A stretch of 64,000 nt of DNA, from NCBI GenBank assembly GCA_017630395.1, contig JAGBVI010000070.1, positions 50,382-114,381 on the forward strand, written 5' to 3'. The DNA comes from Paludibacteraceae bacterium. GTDB lineage: Bacteria > Bacteroidota > Bacteroidia > Bacteroidales > Paludibacteraceae. The notes beneath the pieces are model-generated. The model did no database searches. It was given only the letters and a program-made list of their open reading frames with translations, and was not told where the DNA came from. The position numbers and the translations under genes were made by a program. Shown one piece after another: positions 19,501 through 28,421 of the stretch; position 1 is the stretch's first letter, and each line of letters starts with the position of its first letter.

Positions 19501-20584
19501 TGAAGAGGGTAAAGATATGGTGATTGATATAAAAGATTCCGGTGTTGGTATGGATGATAAGCAGATTGCTTTACTTTTATCAGGTAAGGGGGAGAATTCT
19601 TCAAAAGGAACTGAAAATGAGAGTGGTACAGGATTAGGTTTTCGTATTTGCTTAGACTATGTAAAGCGAAATAAAGGAACGATTGCTATAGAGAGTGAGA
19701 AAGGGGCAGGAACTCTTGTACGTTTACGTTTACCATTGTCTGATGAAAAATTGTCTGATGATGTAGAAATGGTAGATGAAGAGATTCACCATGTTGTGGA
19801 TAAAGAGTTATTGGGTGGAAATGTGGTGATGGTTGTAGATGATGATCCGTTGATTAGCAAGAATATTAAGATGATTTTAGAACCATATATGCAAGTTTAC
19901 GTGGCGAATGATGGTAGTGAGGGATTGGAATTAGCAAAAAAATATTCGTTTGATTTAGTGTTGAGTGATGTGGAAATGCCGATTATGAATGGTATCGAGA
20001 TGTGTAAACAATTGTTGAAAGAAGAGAAAAATAGTGGTTTGCCAATATTGTTCTTATCTGCTAAAAGTGAACAGTCTGATCGTTTGTTAGGCTTGATAAG
20101 CGGAGCTGTTGACTATGTTCCAAAACCATTTAATACCAATGAATTATTGTTGAAATTGACCAATATTTTGATTAACCGACGCAAGCAACAACAAAGATTG
20201 TTAAACATCAGATTGATGAGTAGTGCATCTGATGTGCCGGAGAAAACGACAGATGAGAAAATCAATCCTTTGTTGGAACAAATTATAGATGTTGTGGCAA
20301 AGAACTATCAAGATAGTGAATTCTCTATTGAAAAGATGGCAAGTTTGTTGTTCGTCAGTCAATCTACGTTGATTCGTCGCTCCAAATCAATTATTGGTAA
20401 AACACCTATTGAAGTCTTGAATGAATATCGTTTAAATAAAGCTAAAGGTTTGTTGATGAGTGCGAGAGATGAAATGTCTGTGGCCGATATCGCTTTTGAA
20501 GTTGGATTTTCTGATCCAGCATATTTTACTAGAAAGTATAAAGATTTCTATGGATTTACACCAAGTGAAACACCTAAATCATAG
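16553..20584 (+). CDS. Second hybrid two-component system regulator
   Basis: Paralogue of the preceding regulator with the same order of parts, 1343 residues from ATG 16553. A TTG at 16511 is in frame but would put charged residues before the signal peptide. The signal peptide is 1-25 (ending LYAQ). Propeller repeats span about 35-650 (MGFMWFGTGSGLNRYDG, NGDIWIGTQAEGALKF), followed by a Y_Y_Y-like domain and a membrane segment at about 776-798. His849 lies in VLAHDLKNP, the N-box is NILNNAIKF (963), and the G-boxes are DSGVGM (995) and GTGLGF (1025). The receiver has Asp1139 and Lys1191, and AraC output lies at about 1256-1343. Tandem paralogues suggest duplication and then different ligands. 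Confidence 0.95.
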   Translation: MFRKVGILILITLFLSIGHATLYAQKEVRFDQLSVSQGLSSNLVHSIAQDSMGFMWFGTGSGLNRYDGKICKRFLKSQYPSLLRNDVRTLYTFSDGTVVMGSFFGCVLQYDPKKEEFSNLKPTDFDSTYYKQIVSFSETKNGDKYLNTSSGFYLYDSQEKRFCNRFPAYSRIKDTYILSLYEDNFDRFWICSFNSVIVIDKVGNEIYRFDLSNGGNKQTATSKFTILSDSHILVSCFSDLIHSFELDSQGNIAKFTEIKVPFSGLNNIMRDRNGHFWYTSDGFGLWYSEDFPTSKEDLVKVVSVGEKKLDFSKIYCIMESDNGDIWIGTQAEGALKFNPNAEESVVFSNYLAYPYRISSSFTETPDGQLYVASDGEGFCRMNPERMEYRLFSEKDGLTNKNVVEIDADKNGDIWVATWGGGVYRYSPKKDKIEKVTFSPLNSNLNCFISISTTSNGEVWASSGGDGLYVRDTLGRWHKIVLSFSPGEDDMWPSGVVEGKQDIRWVNTSRSLWWIKGEESRPLMGDFSKQMTHTPISINNMMCDDEYNLWVATNQGLLRFSPDGTKLDTIKTVPIQEYTSVAFDGKNNMVVTSSSDIYYVDCKTFEAQRFLYDFSSIGLSGFNLQGNYISSSGVLFCSTSNGFVMIKPEEENQQDSLRYLSISSVHIQKNPLAKCADYCEWNEKGDLSQITLPYNLAELSLCIDLVDYSKHTPELNYRLIGLTDKWDKVDHNRTIYFPYLPPGDYVLEIQSYKKGNGKYYALYTLPIVVTPPWWQTWWFRLLFVSVLALIIGSFLYLRFRRLLKQKVMLEQMVKERTKELDEKNVLIESQNEELKQVLFDKDRLISVLAHDLKNPMFAIVGALEGWLKREADLGKEERRGIISSALSSAQSLQDELIRLLEWARAKSEKIECTPQSLDLRSSLQNVVSLLSGVINKKNLHFTTNLNIEHCVVVDPRMLRAILRNILNNAIKFTHSGGDISVTACEEGKDMVIDIKDSGVGMDDKQIALLLSGKGENSSKGTENESGTGLGFRICLDYVKRNKGTIAIESEKGAGTLVRLRLPLSDEKLSDDVEMVDEEIHHVVDKELLGGNVVMVVDDDPLISKNIKMILEPYMQVYVANDGSEGLELAKKYSFDLVLSDVEMPIMNGIEMCKQLLKEEKNSGLPILFLSAKSEQSDRLLGLISGAVDYVPKPFNTNELLLKLTNILINRRKQQQRLLNIRLMSSASDVPEKTTDEKINPLLEQIIDVVAKNYQDSEFSIEKMASLLFVSQSTLIRRSKSIIGKTPIEVLNEYRLNKAKGLLMSARDEMSVADIAFEVGFSDPAYFTRKYKDFYGFTPSETPKS

Positions 20585-20686
20585 ATTCTAACCTATCGTT
20601 AAAATTTTAAAGAAGACCTAAACTTTCTCCTATACTTAGTTATGGATATGAGTGATTTTGATTAAATTTGCAAAAAATTAAGAGAA

Positions 20687-21550
20687 ATGGAAAAGAAACA
20701 GACGGCAATTCTATTGATTCATTGTCCCGATAAGCAAGGTATTTTAGCGGCAGTGACAGATTTTATCAATGTTAATAAGGGGAATATTGTATATTTGGAT
20801 CAGCATGTAGATTATGTTCAGAATACATTCTTTATGCGTGTGGAGTGGGATTTGAAGGATTTTATTATTCCTCGTGATAAGATTGAAGAGTATTTTAGAA
20901 CGCTTTATGCAAATAAATATGACATGGTATTTACACTGAATTTCTCAGATGTTAAGCCTCGTATGGCTATTTTTGTTTCAAAAATGTCTCACTGTCTTTT
21001 CGATATATTATCCCGTTATTTAGATGGAGGTTTAAATGTTGAAATTCCAATGATTGTTAGCAACCATGCTGATTTGCAGTGGATAGGAGAGAAGTTTGGT
21101 ATTCCTTTCCATGTATTCCCTATAACTAAGGAGAATAAGTTGGAACAAGAGAAGAAGGAGATGGAATTGCTTAGAAATGAGAGGGTGGATTTTATTGTCT
21201 TAGCTCGTTATATGCAAATTATTTCGGAGGATATGATTAATGAATTCCCTAATAATATCATCAATATTCATCACTCCTTTTTGCCTGCATTTATTGGTGC
21301 AAAACCTTATCATGCTGCTTACGAGAGAGGTGTAAAGATTATTGGTGCTACAAGCCATTATGTTACAACCGAGTTGGATGCAGGTCCGATTATTGAACAA
21401 GATGTTGTAAGAGTTACCCATAAAGATACTGTTAAAACTTTCATTCATAAAGGGCAAGATTTGGAAAAAATAGTTCTTTCTCGTGCCGTTGAAAAACATA
21501 TTGATAGAAAAGTGTTAGCTTTCAAGAATAGAACTGTTGTCTTTAGTTAA
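20687..21550 (+). CDS. purU: Formyltetrahydrofolate deformylase
   Basis: Hydrolyses 10-formyltetrahydrofolate to formate and tetrahydrofolate, balancing one-carbon pools with purine synthesis. The 287 residues include an N-terminal ACT domain (1-85; LIHCPDKQGILAAVTDFI) and a formyltransferase-like domain (about 90-287). In the latter, INIHHSFLPAFIGAKPYHAAYERGVK gives the Asn and His of the active site, and LDAGPIIEQD gives the catalytic Asp. Length and domain order fit PurU rather than PurN. TAAATTTG at 20663-20670 is a probable -7 box about 16 bases before the ATG; no TTG was found at the proper -33 distance. Confidence 0.95.
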   Translation: MEKKQTAILLIHCPDKQGILAAVTDFINVNKGNIVYLDQHVDYVQNTFFMRVEWDLKDFIIPRDKIEEYFRTLYANKYDMVFTLNFSDVKPRMAIFVSKMSHCLFDILSRYLDGGLNVEIPMIVSNHADLQWIGEKFGIPFHVFPITKENKLEQEKKEMELLRNERVDFIVLARYMQIISEDMINEFPNNIINIHHSFLPAFIGAKPYHAAYERGVKIIGATSHYVTTELDAGPIIEQDVVRVTHKDTVKTFIHKGQDLEKIVLSRAVEKHIDRKVLAFKNRTVVFS

Positions 21551-21654
21551 AGTGACTTCTACATAATTGCTGTTTATAATGCAGTATGTATAGATAGTGG
21601 ATGATGAGTTTTTTAAGAATCCACCTTAATAAATATTTTCTTTTAGTTCCTATA

Positions 21655-22833
21655 ATGTTGTCGTTGAGTGAATTAGAACAATTTATTGAAAATAATAGAA
21701 ACGAAGATGTTAAGAAATTAGCTCTTCGTTCTTCTTCTTTATTAGGAGAGAACCTTAATTATGTTCTGACTCAAATATCGGGGTGGCAACGTTGTCGTGC
21801 AAAAATTCCATCATGGAGCAAGGTTAAGGGAGTGAAATTCCCAGTTCAACTATCGATGGAACAATGTTCTTCAGAGCAAACTGCTTATTTAAAGTCCCAA
21901 TTGATCAAGGGTGAAACTTTAGTAGATCTGACCGGGGGATTTGGAGTAGATTGTGCCTTTTTATCTCAATCGTTTCAGCAGGCTTTTTATGTAGAAAAGA
22001 ATTCCGAATTGGCAGACATAGTCACTCATAATTATAGAGCGTTAGGTCTAACAAATATTTCTGTAAACAAAGCAGATGCAGTTGATTATTTGAAGACAAT
22101 GAAGCCGGTTTCCACAATTTATATAGATCCTGCAAGGAGAGATGATTATGGAAGAAAGATGGTCTCTATTTGCGATTGCTTTCCCAATCTTTCTGAACTA
22201 AGAAATCTTTTATTCGAAAAAGCTGATGATGTTTGGGTAAAGTACTCTCCGATGTTGGATATTTCTTTGGCAATAAAAGAGTTGGTGAGTGTGGTAGAAC
22301 TCTTTGTCATTTCTGTTGAAAACGAGTGTAAAGAGTTGTTATTTCATCTCAAGAAGGAAGGTAAAGAAGATCCTAAGATTACTTGTTTTAATCTCCAACG
22401 AAAGGGAGATTCCAAATTTGAATTTACCTACAACGAGGAGAGTTTACAACCATTGTTATTAGCAGATAGAGTTGGAGATTATCTATATGAGCCCAACAGC
22501 TCAATATTGAAAGCGGGTTGTTTTAAACGTCTTTGTGAGGTTTATAAACTCCGTAAATTAGATGTAAATAGTCATCTATATACATCAGAACAACTACAAT
22601 CTGATTTCCCAGGAAGAATATTTCATGTAGAAGAAACTTCAACATTAAATAAAAAATCACTTAAAGACTTTTTGGCGGGAGTAACAAAAGCCAACGTTAC
22701 CTTGCGAAATTTCCCGATGAGTGTAGATGAGTTTCGAAAAAAGATGAAAATCAAGGAGGGAGGCGATTGTTATCTCTTTGGGACAACAATTGCCGGAGTA
22801 AATAGCATACTCAAGTGTACAAAAATCAGTTGA
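21655..22833 (+). CDS. Class I SAM-dependent methyltransferase (THUMP-like domain type)
   Basis: Predicted S-adenosylmethionine methyltransferase, probably acting on RNA; the target is unknown. From ATG 21655 it has 392 residues starting MLSLSELEQFI. An ATG at 21601 is in frame but adds an unlikely hydrophobic tail. Motif I is LVDLTGGFGVDCAFLS, followed by the acidic VEKNSELA, and a motif IV-like IYIDPARRDDYGRK. The C-terminal part (about 310-390), with FPGRIFHVEE and KANVTLRNFPMSVDEFRKKMKIKEGG, matches what I recall of the THUMP-like domain that ends this Bacteroidota family. Both flanks are short gaps, with the next gene convergent. Confidence 0.82.
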   Translation: MLSLSELEQFIENNRNEDVKKLALRSSSLLGENLNYVLTQISGWQRCRAKIPSWSKVKGVKFPVQLSMEQCSSEQTAYLKSQLIKGETLVDLTGGFGVDCAFLSQSFQQAFYVEKNSELADIVTHNYRALGLTNISVNKADAVDYLKTMKPVSTIYIDPARRDDYGRKMVSICDCFPNLSELRNLLFEKADDVWVKYSPMLDISLAIKELVSVVELFVISVENECKELLFHLKKEGKEDPKITCFNLQRKGDSKFEFTYNEESLQPLLLADRVGDYLYEPNSSILKAGCFKRLCEVYKLRKLDVNSHLYTSEQLQSDFPGRIFHVEETSTLNKKSLKDFLAGVTKANVTLRNFPMSVDEFRKKMKIKEGGDCYLFGTTIAGVNSILKCTKIS

Positions 22834-22858
22834 AGGTGAGTTTTGTTAATATTATACT

Positions 22859-23563
22859 TTAGTATAAAATAAAAATTGAGGGTCGTTTATTTAAGTCAGG
22901 CAGAGCCGACTTTTTCCACTCATTAATACTCTTTGTTTTGATATATTCGCTCTCTAAAGTAATATCGCAAGCGATGCAAAGTTTTGTATTTCCTTGACAA
23001 GTTGAGAGTATTTCGGACAAAAGTTTTTGGTTTCTGTAGGGTGTCTCAATGAAAATTTGAGATTGATTTTCTGTTTTTGCTCTTTTTTCTAATTGTTTGA
23101 TACGTTGAGTTCTTTCGTTGCCTTGAATTGGCAAGTATCCGACAAAAGCAAAGCTTTGACCATTAAATCCGGAAGCCATTAAACCCAATAAAATGGAGGA
23201 TGGACCTACCAGTGGCACCACTTTGAGATTTTTTGTTTGGGCCATTTTTACGACCTCTGCTCCTGGATCAGCAATAGCAGGACACCCGGCTTCTGAGATT
23301 ACACCCATGTCAAAACCTTTTTCCAATGGTTCTAAGTATGAAGAAAGTTCGTTGGGAGAGGTGTGTTTATTGAGTGTATAAAATTGCAATTCATCTATAT
23401 TGATGTTGGAATCGACTTTTTTTAAGAAACGGCGAGCAGTTCTTACGTCTTCCACAATAAAATGTTTAATCTCTCTTATAATATCGATATTAATAGCAGG
23501 TAAAACATTCGATGTTTCACATTCACCTAAAGTGTTGGGTATTAAGTATAGAGCATGTTCCAT
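22859..23563 (-). CDS. SAM-dependent methyltransferase, RsmI-like paralogue
   Basis: Tetrapyrrole-methylase fold, similar to RsmI, which 2'-O-methylates C1402 of 16S rRNA. From ATG 23563 it has 234 residues, starting MEHALYLIPNTLGE; an upstream in-frame ATG adds 15 unlikely residues. Motifs seen are EDVRTARRFL, GVISEAGCPAIADPGAEVV (the SAM-site loop), PLVGPSSILLGLMASG and FVGYLP, with QIFIETPYRN in the second half. It is shorter than full RsmI (about 280) and lacks its C-terminal extension. Many Bacteroidota carry this short form alongside a true RsmI, so its substrate may differ. Confidence 0.85.
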   Translation of the reverse strand: MEHALYLIPNTLGECETSNVLPAINIDIIREIKHFIVEDVRTARRFLKKVDSNINIDELQFYTLNKHTSPNELSSYLEPLEKGFDMGVISEAGCPAIADPGAEVVKMAQTKNLKVVPLVGPSSILLGLMASGFNGQSFAFVGYLPIQGNERTQRIKQLEKRAKTENQSQIFIETPYRNQKLLSEILSTCQGNTKLCIACDITLESEYIKTKSINEWKKSALPDLNKRPSIFILY

Positions 23564-23640
23564 TGTTATAAGCGATAAAATAAAACCAAAATCTATGCAA
23601 TATAACAATTTTTTTTTGAAAATAAAAAGTGTATTTTCTA

Positions 23641-23671
23641 TTGCAATTTACAAAAAAATGATTTATCTTTG
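23641..23671 (+). promoter_or_regulatory. Promoter of the structured RNA
   Basis: TTG (23641-23643), 20 bases, TATCTTTG (23664-23671) is a very good Bacteroidota promoter. It points into a region with no open frame, with transcription expected from near 23678. Confidence 0.75.
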
Positions 23672-23677
23672 AATCAA

Positions 23678-23878
23678 ACAAAAGGAGATCATTAACGTAT
23701 TGTCGCATCGTCAATTGATTGTTAAACTTAACATTTATTCTATTCCGGATGTCCCTTTCAATCAATGGCGGGCCACACCTTCGGGTTGCATTATGCACGG
23801 TGGATTACAAAGATTGGTCATACATCCAAATCCTGTTTTCGGGAGTTTAATTTAATCACGGTGCGGCATCTTTATAGG
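23678..23878 (+). ncRNA. ssrS: Structured non-coding RNA, 6S-like (candidate ssrS)
   Basis: Paired segments found by eye, outermost first: UGUCGCAUCGU (23701-23711) with ACGGUGCGGCA (23858-23868), 11 pairs including two G-U; GAUU (23717) with AAUC (23854-23857); UUAAACU (23722-23728) with AGUUUAA (23844-23850); an open bubble of 18 and 16 bases; GGAUGU (23747-23752) with ACAUCC (23822-23827); CAAUC (23759-23763) with GAUUG (23812-23816); then an apical part with a UUCG tetraloop (ACC/GGU). A closing stem, a large central bubble and a terminal stem of about 180 bases is the 6S RNA plan; 6S binds the housekeeping RNA polymerase. The identity is inferred from architecture only. Confidence 0.6.
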
Positions 23879-23911
23879 AGTCACGGTTAAAAATTTAGCC
23901 GTGACTTTTTT
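23879..23911 (+). terminator. Rho-independent terminator of the structured RNA
   Basis: Arms AGTCACGG (23879-23886) and CCGTGACT (23899-23906) followed by TTTTTTG. Directly behind the structured RNA and before ligA. Confidence 0.92.
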
Positions 23912-24070
23912 GTTTTTATATTTTCTCTTGTTACCCTCTTCTTTCTCTCTATTTATTAATTAGTGTCTTTGATTTTTTTTTTTATAAACTATTTTACGTG
24001 CAAATATGTTAGAAAATATTTCCTTTTCTCGCTCAATAATTGTAGTTTTGTTGCTACTAAATTGGAAAGT

Positions 24071-26068
24071 ATGAATTCGGATATTGATTTAATAAATTCA
24101 TTAAGAGACGAGTTGAATAGGCATAATTATAACTATTATGTTTTGTCGGCACCTACCATCTCCGATTATGATTTTGATATGAAAATGAAGGAGTTGCAGC
24201 GATTAGAGGCGTTGCATCCGGAGTTAGATGACCCAAATTCACCGACTAAAAGAGTGGGTAGTGATATCTCAAATGAATTTAAGCAGATAACTCATTCCTA
24301 TCCGATGTTATCTTTGGCAAATACCTATTCAAATGCTGAAGTGACAGACTTTTATATGCGTATTAGAAAAGCTTTGGGAGTTGATTTTCTTGTTGATTGT
24401 GAGTTGAAATATGATGGTACATCTATTTCTTTAAGGTATGAAGATGGACGATTGGTGCGAGCTGTAACGAGGGGAGATGGAGAGAAGGGTGATGATGTGA
24501 CTGAAAATGTTCGTACAATCTCTTCAATTCCTTTGGTTTTACAAGGATCCGGTTATCCCGAAGTGTTTGAAATCAGAGGTGAGATTTTGATGCCTTGGTC
24601 GGTATTTAATGAGTTGAATGCAGAACGTGTAGAGAATGGTTTGCCTCCTTTTGCCAATCCACGAAATGCTGCTTCGGGTACATTGAAGTTGTTGAACTCG
24701 AAAGAGGTGGCTAAACGGAAGTTGGATGCCTATTTGTATTATTTTATCAGTGATGACGAAGATTATTCTTCTCATTACGAAAATTTGCAAAAAGCAAAGG
24801 AGTGGGGATTTAAGATATCTGACGCAAGCAAGCGATGTTCAACATTGGAAGAGATATTTGACTATATTCAATATTGGGATGATGCTCGTAGAGAGTTGCC
24901 GGTAGCTACAGATGGAATAGTCTTGAAAGTAGATGCAGTAGAGCAGCAGAATTTATTGGGATTTACCTCTAAAACTCCGCGTTGGGCAATTGCATATAAA
25001 TTTCAAGCAGAAAGAATTGCTACGCAGTTGAAGTCTGTTTCGTTTCAGGTGGGGCGAATGGGTACAATTACTCCCGTAGCAAATTTGGAACCGGTGACAC
25101 TTTCCGGTACTGTGGTAAAACGCGCTTCGTTGCACAATGCCGATATTATCGCAGGATTGGATTTACATATTGGAGATAGCGTTTATGTCGAAAAGGGTGG
25201 AGAGATAATTCCTAAAATAGTTGGGGTAGATGAAGAGGCGAGGAAGAGCGGAGTGGGAGAACGAGTTCATTTTATTTCTCAATGTCCGGAGTGCGGAACA
25301 GAGTTGAAACGAATGGAGGGAGAGGCTGCGCATTATTGCCCTAATGATACAACTTGTCCTCCACAGATAAAGGGACGTATTATCCATTTTGCCAGTAGGA
25401 AAGCTATGAATATCAACTTGGGAGAAGAAAATGTGAATCTTTTTTATGAGTTGGGAATGGTGAAAAATGTGGCAGACTTGTATTCGTTGAATTTTCAGGA
25501 AATAGCCTCTTTACCACGTTGGGGAATGCAAAGTGCAAAGCGTTTGGCGGAGAGTTTGGAGCAATCAAAATCGGTTCCATTTGACAGAGTGTTGTTTGCC
25601 TTGGGTATTCGATATGTGGGTTCCACTACGGCAAAGAAGATTGCGTCTGCATTACAAAATATAGAGGCAATATCTTCAGCTTCTTATCAAACATTAATGG
25701 ATATAGATGAGGTTGGAGAGGTTATTGCCAATAGTGTTATGGAGTTTTTTGCAAATGAGCAAAATCGAAATATAGTGAATCGGTTGAAAGAGGCCGGGTT
25801 GCAGTTTGCCTTAGGTCAAGCAGAAGAGCAAGCGAGCAATAAGTTGGAGGGCTTATCCATTGTTATCAGTGGAACGTTTGAACGTTATTCTCGCGATGAG
25901 TTAAAACAATTAATAGAAGCTCATGGAGGAAAAAATGTCTCTTCCATCTCGTCTAAAACTGATTATGTTTTGGCAGGAGCCAATATGGGTCCTGCAAAGT
26001 TGGAAAAGGCAAATGCGTTAGGAGTGAAAATAATGAGTGAAGCTGATTTTATTAAAATGATTGAATAG
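24071..26068 (+). CDS. ligA: NAD-dependent DNA ligase
   Basis: Seals nicks using NAD; essential in replication and repair. From ATG 24071 it has 665 residues, the usual length; the frame opens 36 codons earlier but that stretch is hydrophobic and atypical. Domains are Ia (1-60; [18 protein letters not shown]) and adenylation with catalytic Lys113 in [11 protein letters not shown]. An OB fold follows, then a zinc finger with CPECG and a later CPNDTTCP, helix-hairpin-helix repeats ([34 protein letters not shown]), and BRCT (about 585-665; [21 protein letters not shown]). DUF6913, dapA and truA follow on the same strand. Confidence 0.97.
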   Translation: MNSDIDLINSLRDELNRHNYNYYVLSAPTISDYDFDMKMKELQRLEALHPELDDPNSPTKRVGSDISNEFKQITHSYPMLSLANTYSNAEVTDFYMRIRKALGVDFLVDCELKYDGTSISLRYEDGRLVRAVTRGDGEKGDDVTENVRTISSIPLVLQGSGYPEVFEIRGEILMPWSVFNELNAERVENGLPPFANPRNAASGTLKLLNSKEVAKRKLDAYLYYFISDDEDYSSHYENLQKAKEWGFKISDASKRCSTLEEIFDYIQYWDDARRELPVATDGIVLKVDAVEQQNLLGFTSKTPRWAIAYKFQAERIATQLKSVSFQVGRMGTITPVANLEPVTLSGTVVKRASLHNADIIAGLDLHIGDSVYVEKGGEIIPKIVGVDEEARKSGVGERVHFISQCPECGTELKRMEGEAAHYCPNDTTCPPQIKGRIIHFASRKAMNINLGEENVNLFYELGMVKNVADLYSLNFQEIASLPRWGMQSAKRLAESLEQSKSVPFDRVLFALGIRYVGSTTAKKIASALQNIEAISSASYQTLMDIDEVGEVIANSVMEFFANEQNRNIVNRLKEAGLQFALGQAEEQASNKLEGLSIVISGTFERYSRDELKQLIEAHGGKNVSSISSKTDYVLAGANMGPAKLEKANALGVKIMSEADFIKMIE

Positions 26069-26070
26069 GT

Positions 26071-26595
26071 ATGTTTTTGAATTGGAAACGGAAATATATT
26101 AATTGGCAAATCAGTAAGATTGCAAAGAAGTTGAAACGCCAAAAGAGTTTTGTCTGTTGGGATGATGCAAATAAAATTGTATTGTTAATTTCTTATGCTG
26201 ATTTGAATAGAAATTTTCTTACGTCAGCTTTGGAATTGCTGGAAGAGAAGGATGTTCATATATGGTGTTTTAAAGAAGGAAAGGAATTGCCAAAGTTGGA
26301 TAATGATTTGGTAACATTGTTTAATAGTAAGTCAATCTCTTTTTTTCAAAAGCCTAATAAGATTATTATTAACAAGTATTGGGCGCAAGAGGTAGATTTG
26401 TTGTTGGATTTGACAACACAAGAGGTGCTTCCATTAAAATTTTTAGCTGGAATTTCAAAAGCTCCTTGTCGTTGTGGATTGACGAAAGATGATTTTGATA
26501 TATATGATTTTAAGATGGATATGAATGGGAAAGTTGCTCCCATCGATTTGTTGCAGCAAATTTTACATTACCTCAAAATGATAAAATCGGCATAA
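26071..26595 (+). CDS. Small conserved protein of unknown function (DUF6913-like)
   Basis: The 174-residue soluble protein starts two bases after the ligA stop, so it is probably translated from the same mRNA. Features: a very basic N-terminus (NWKRKYINWQISKIAKKLKRQ), a hydrophobic strand KIVLLISYADLNRNFLTSALELLEEK, and a conserved-looking end with LLLDLTTQEVLPLKFLAGISKAPCRCG followed by DFDIYDFKMDM. From memory this matches the Bacteroidota family DUF6913, often found beside ligA or dapA; I could not check it. No catalytic motif is obvious. Confidence 0.65.
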   Translation: MFLNWKRKYINWQISKIAKKLKRQKSFVCWDDANKIVLLISYADLNRNFLTSALELLEEKDVHIWCFKEGKELPKLDNDLVTLFNSKSISFFQKPNKIIINKYWAQEVDLLLDLTTQEVLPLKFLAGISKAPCRCGLTKDDFDIYDFKMDMNGKVAPIDLLQQILHYLKMIKSA

Positions 26596-26708
26596 GTGAC
26601 AATGATATAGTTTGTTCATGGTTAGAATCATTTTTAAATAAAATGATATGTTCGAGATACATGTTATAAAAAAATGATATCATAGAGTAATGATAGAATA
26701 ATTTTTTA

Positions 26709-26716
26709 TACCTTTG
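26709..26716 (+). promoter_or_regulatory. Probable -7 box for dapA
   Basis: TACCTTTG matches TAnnTTTG 33 bases before the dapA ATG. No clear TTG is found at the -33 distance, so the promoter may be weak or activator dependent. Confidence 0.5.
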
Positions 26717-26749
26717 AAGTCGCAAATTTAAAAGAGAGAATTTAGGAAA

Positions 26750-27643
26750 ATGATACATACAAAATTTACAGGATTAGGAATTGCTTTGATAACACCTTTC
26801 AATGAAGACGAAAGTGTCGATTATGAGCGACTAGGTCGTTTGGTTGAGTATCAATTGCAAAATAATGCAGACTATTTGGTTGTTCTGGGGACAACGGGGG
26901 AAACGCCTACATTGTCCGAAGAGGAGAAAACAGAAATTGTTGATTTTGTTGTTTCTAAAGTGAAGGGGAGAGTTCCTATTGTCTTAGGAGTCGGAGGGAA
27001 TAACACAGCAGCCATTGTAAAACGTTTGCAAACCGAATCTTTTGTAGGTATTGATGCGATTTTGTCTGTTGTACCGTATTATAATAAACCGTCGCAAGAG
27101 GGCATTTATCAGCACTATAGTGCCATTGCTAAAGCATCGAAATTGCCGATTATTTTGTACAATGTTCCCGGTCGAACAGGTGTAAATATGTCCGTTGAGA
27201 CTACAATACGATTAGCGCGTGAATTTGATAATATTATCGCTATTAAAGAGGCTTGTGGTAATATGGACCAAATCAATGACATTATCAAACGTAAGCCGAA
27301 AGAGTTTATGGTGTTGTCCGGAGATGATGGCATCGCCTATCCATTGATTACAATGGGGGCGCAAGGTGTGATTTCAGTTATTGGTAATGCCTTCCCGAAA
27401 GAATTTGGACGAATGATTCGTTTGAGTTTACAAGGAGAATATGAATCGGCACGTGAGATCCATCAGAAATTCACGGATTTGTTTGATTTATTGTTTGTTG
27501 ATGGAAACCCTGCAGGAGTAAAATGTATGCTCTCTTTGATGGGTTATATTGATAATAGATTGCGCTTACCACTTGTCCCTACACGTATGGATACATACGA
27601 AAAGATTCGTGACGTGTTGAAAAGTTTGGATGTTAAGTGTTAA
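26750..27643 (+). CDS. dapA: 4-hydroxy-tetrahydrodipicolinate synthase
   Basis: Condenses pyruvate with aspartate semialdehyde, the first step of the diaminopimelate/lysine branch that feeds peptidoglycan. The 297 residues form a TIM barrel with GTTGETPTLSEEE (47-59), the catalytic Tyr137 in ILYNVPGRTG, and the Schiff-base Lys166 in AIKEACGN. FMVLSGDDGIAYPLITMGAQGVISVIGN follows, as in other DapA enzymes. The ATG start gives the family's usual N-terminus (FTGLGIALITPFNED). truA follows nine bases after the stop, so the two are likely cotranscribed. Confidence 0.97.
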   Translation: MIHTKFTGLGIALITPFNEDESVDYERLGRLVEYQLQNNADYLVVLGTTGETPTLSEEEKTEIVDFVVSKVKGRVPIVLGVGGNNTAAIVKRLQTESFVGIDAILSVVPYYNKPSQEGIYQHYSAIAKASKLPIILYNVPGRTGVNMSVETTIRLAREFDNIIAIKEACGNMDQINDIIKRKPKEFMVLSGDDGIAYPLITMGAQGVISVIGNAFPKEFGRMIRLSLQGEYESAREIHQKFTDLFDLLFVDGNPAGVKCMLSLMGYIDNRLRLPLVPTRMDTYEKIRDVLKSLDVKC

Positions 27644-27652
27644 ATTCGCCCC

Positions 27653-28381
27653 ATGAGATATTTTATTAAATTCTCTTATAAGGGAACAAATTATCATGGT
27701 TGGCAGATACAGCCCAACGACATTTCTGTCCAGTCGGTATTGACGGATGCAATGTCGTTGGTTTTTCGTTTTCAGGTGGAACTAACCGGGGCCGGTAGGA
27801 CTGATGCCGGAGTTCATGCTGTGAATATGATTGCCCATTTCGATCTCCCTTTTGAAATTGAGGATTCTTCTAAAATTGTTTATCGCCTAAATAGTCTGTT
27901 GCCCAAGGATATTTCAATAGATTCTATATTTGAAGTAGAAGAGTCAATGCATGCACGTTTTAGTGCAAAATCCAGAACCTATAAATATTATGTTTCTACC
28001 AAAAAGTCTCCCTTTGATGATGAGTTTTCGGCAAGAATTACTTTTGCTTTGGATGAAGAAAAAATGAATGAGGCAGCCCAAACGTTGTTTGATTATATTG
28101 ATTTTACAAGTTTTAGTAAAGTTCATACCGATGTAAAGACGAATAACTGCAAAATCTATCATGCAAATTGGGACAGACAAGGTGATTACCTTGTTTTTAC
28201 CATAAAGGCTGATCGTTTTTTGCGAAATATGGTGAGAGCCATAGTTGGAACATTGATAGAGGTTGGGAAAGGAGCAATCACTGTTGATGAATTTAGAAAT
28301 ATTATTGAAAGTAAAGATAGATGTGCTGCAGGAATGTCTGTACCTGCTAAGGGGTTATTTTTGGTTGATGTAGAGTATTAA
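27653..28381 (+). CDS. truA: tRNA pseudouridine synthase A
   Basis: Makes pseudouridine at positions 38-40 of tRNA anticodon stems. The 242-residue length is normal. The N-terminus FIKFSYKGTNYHGWQIQPN is typical. The catalytic Asp51 is in GAGRTDAGVHA, followed by ARFSAKSRTYKYYV and, near the end, FLRNMVRAIVGTLIEVGKG with ambiguous C-terminal GMSVPAKGLFLVDVEY. It starts nine bases after dapA. No terminator is seen behind it; a family 2 repeat begins 41 bases downstream. Confidence 0.96.
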   Translation: MRYFIKFSYKGTNYHGWQIQPNDISVQSVLTDAMSLVFRFQVELTGAGRTDAGVHAVNMIAHFDLPFEIEDSSKIVYRLNSLLPKDISIDSIFEVEESMHARFSAKSRTYKYYVSTKKSPFDDEFSARITFALDEEKMNEAAQTLFDYIDFTSFSKVHTDVKTNNCKIYHANWDRQGDYLVFTIKADRFLRNMVRAIVGTLIEVGKGAITVDEFRNIIESKDRCAAGMSVPAKGLFLVDVEY

Positions 28382-28421
28382 AAACTTGGTAATCAGAGAG
28401 CGTCGGAAGCTTAATTATTTT

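Noticed and set aside
23963-24070. Upstream extension of ligA by 36 codons
   Set aside because: The extra residues are hydrophobic and do not match LigA N-termini; ATG 24071 gives the standard start.
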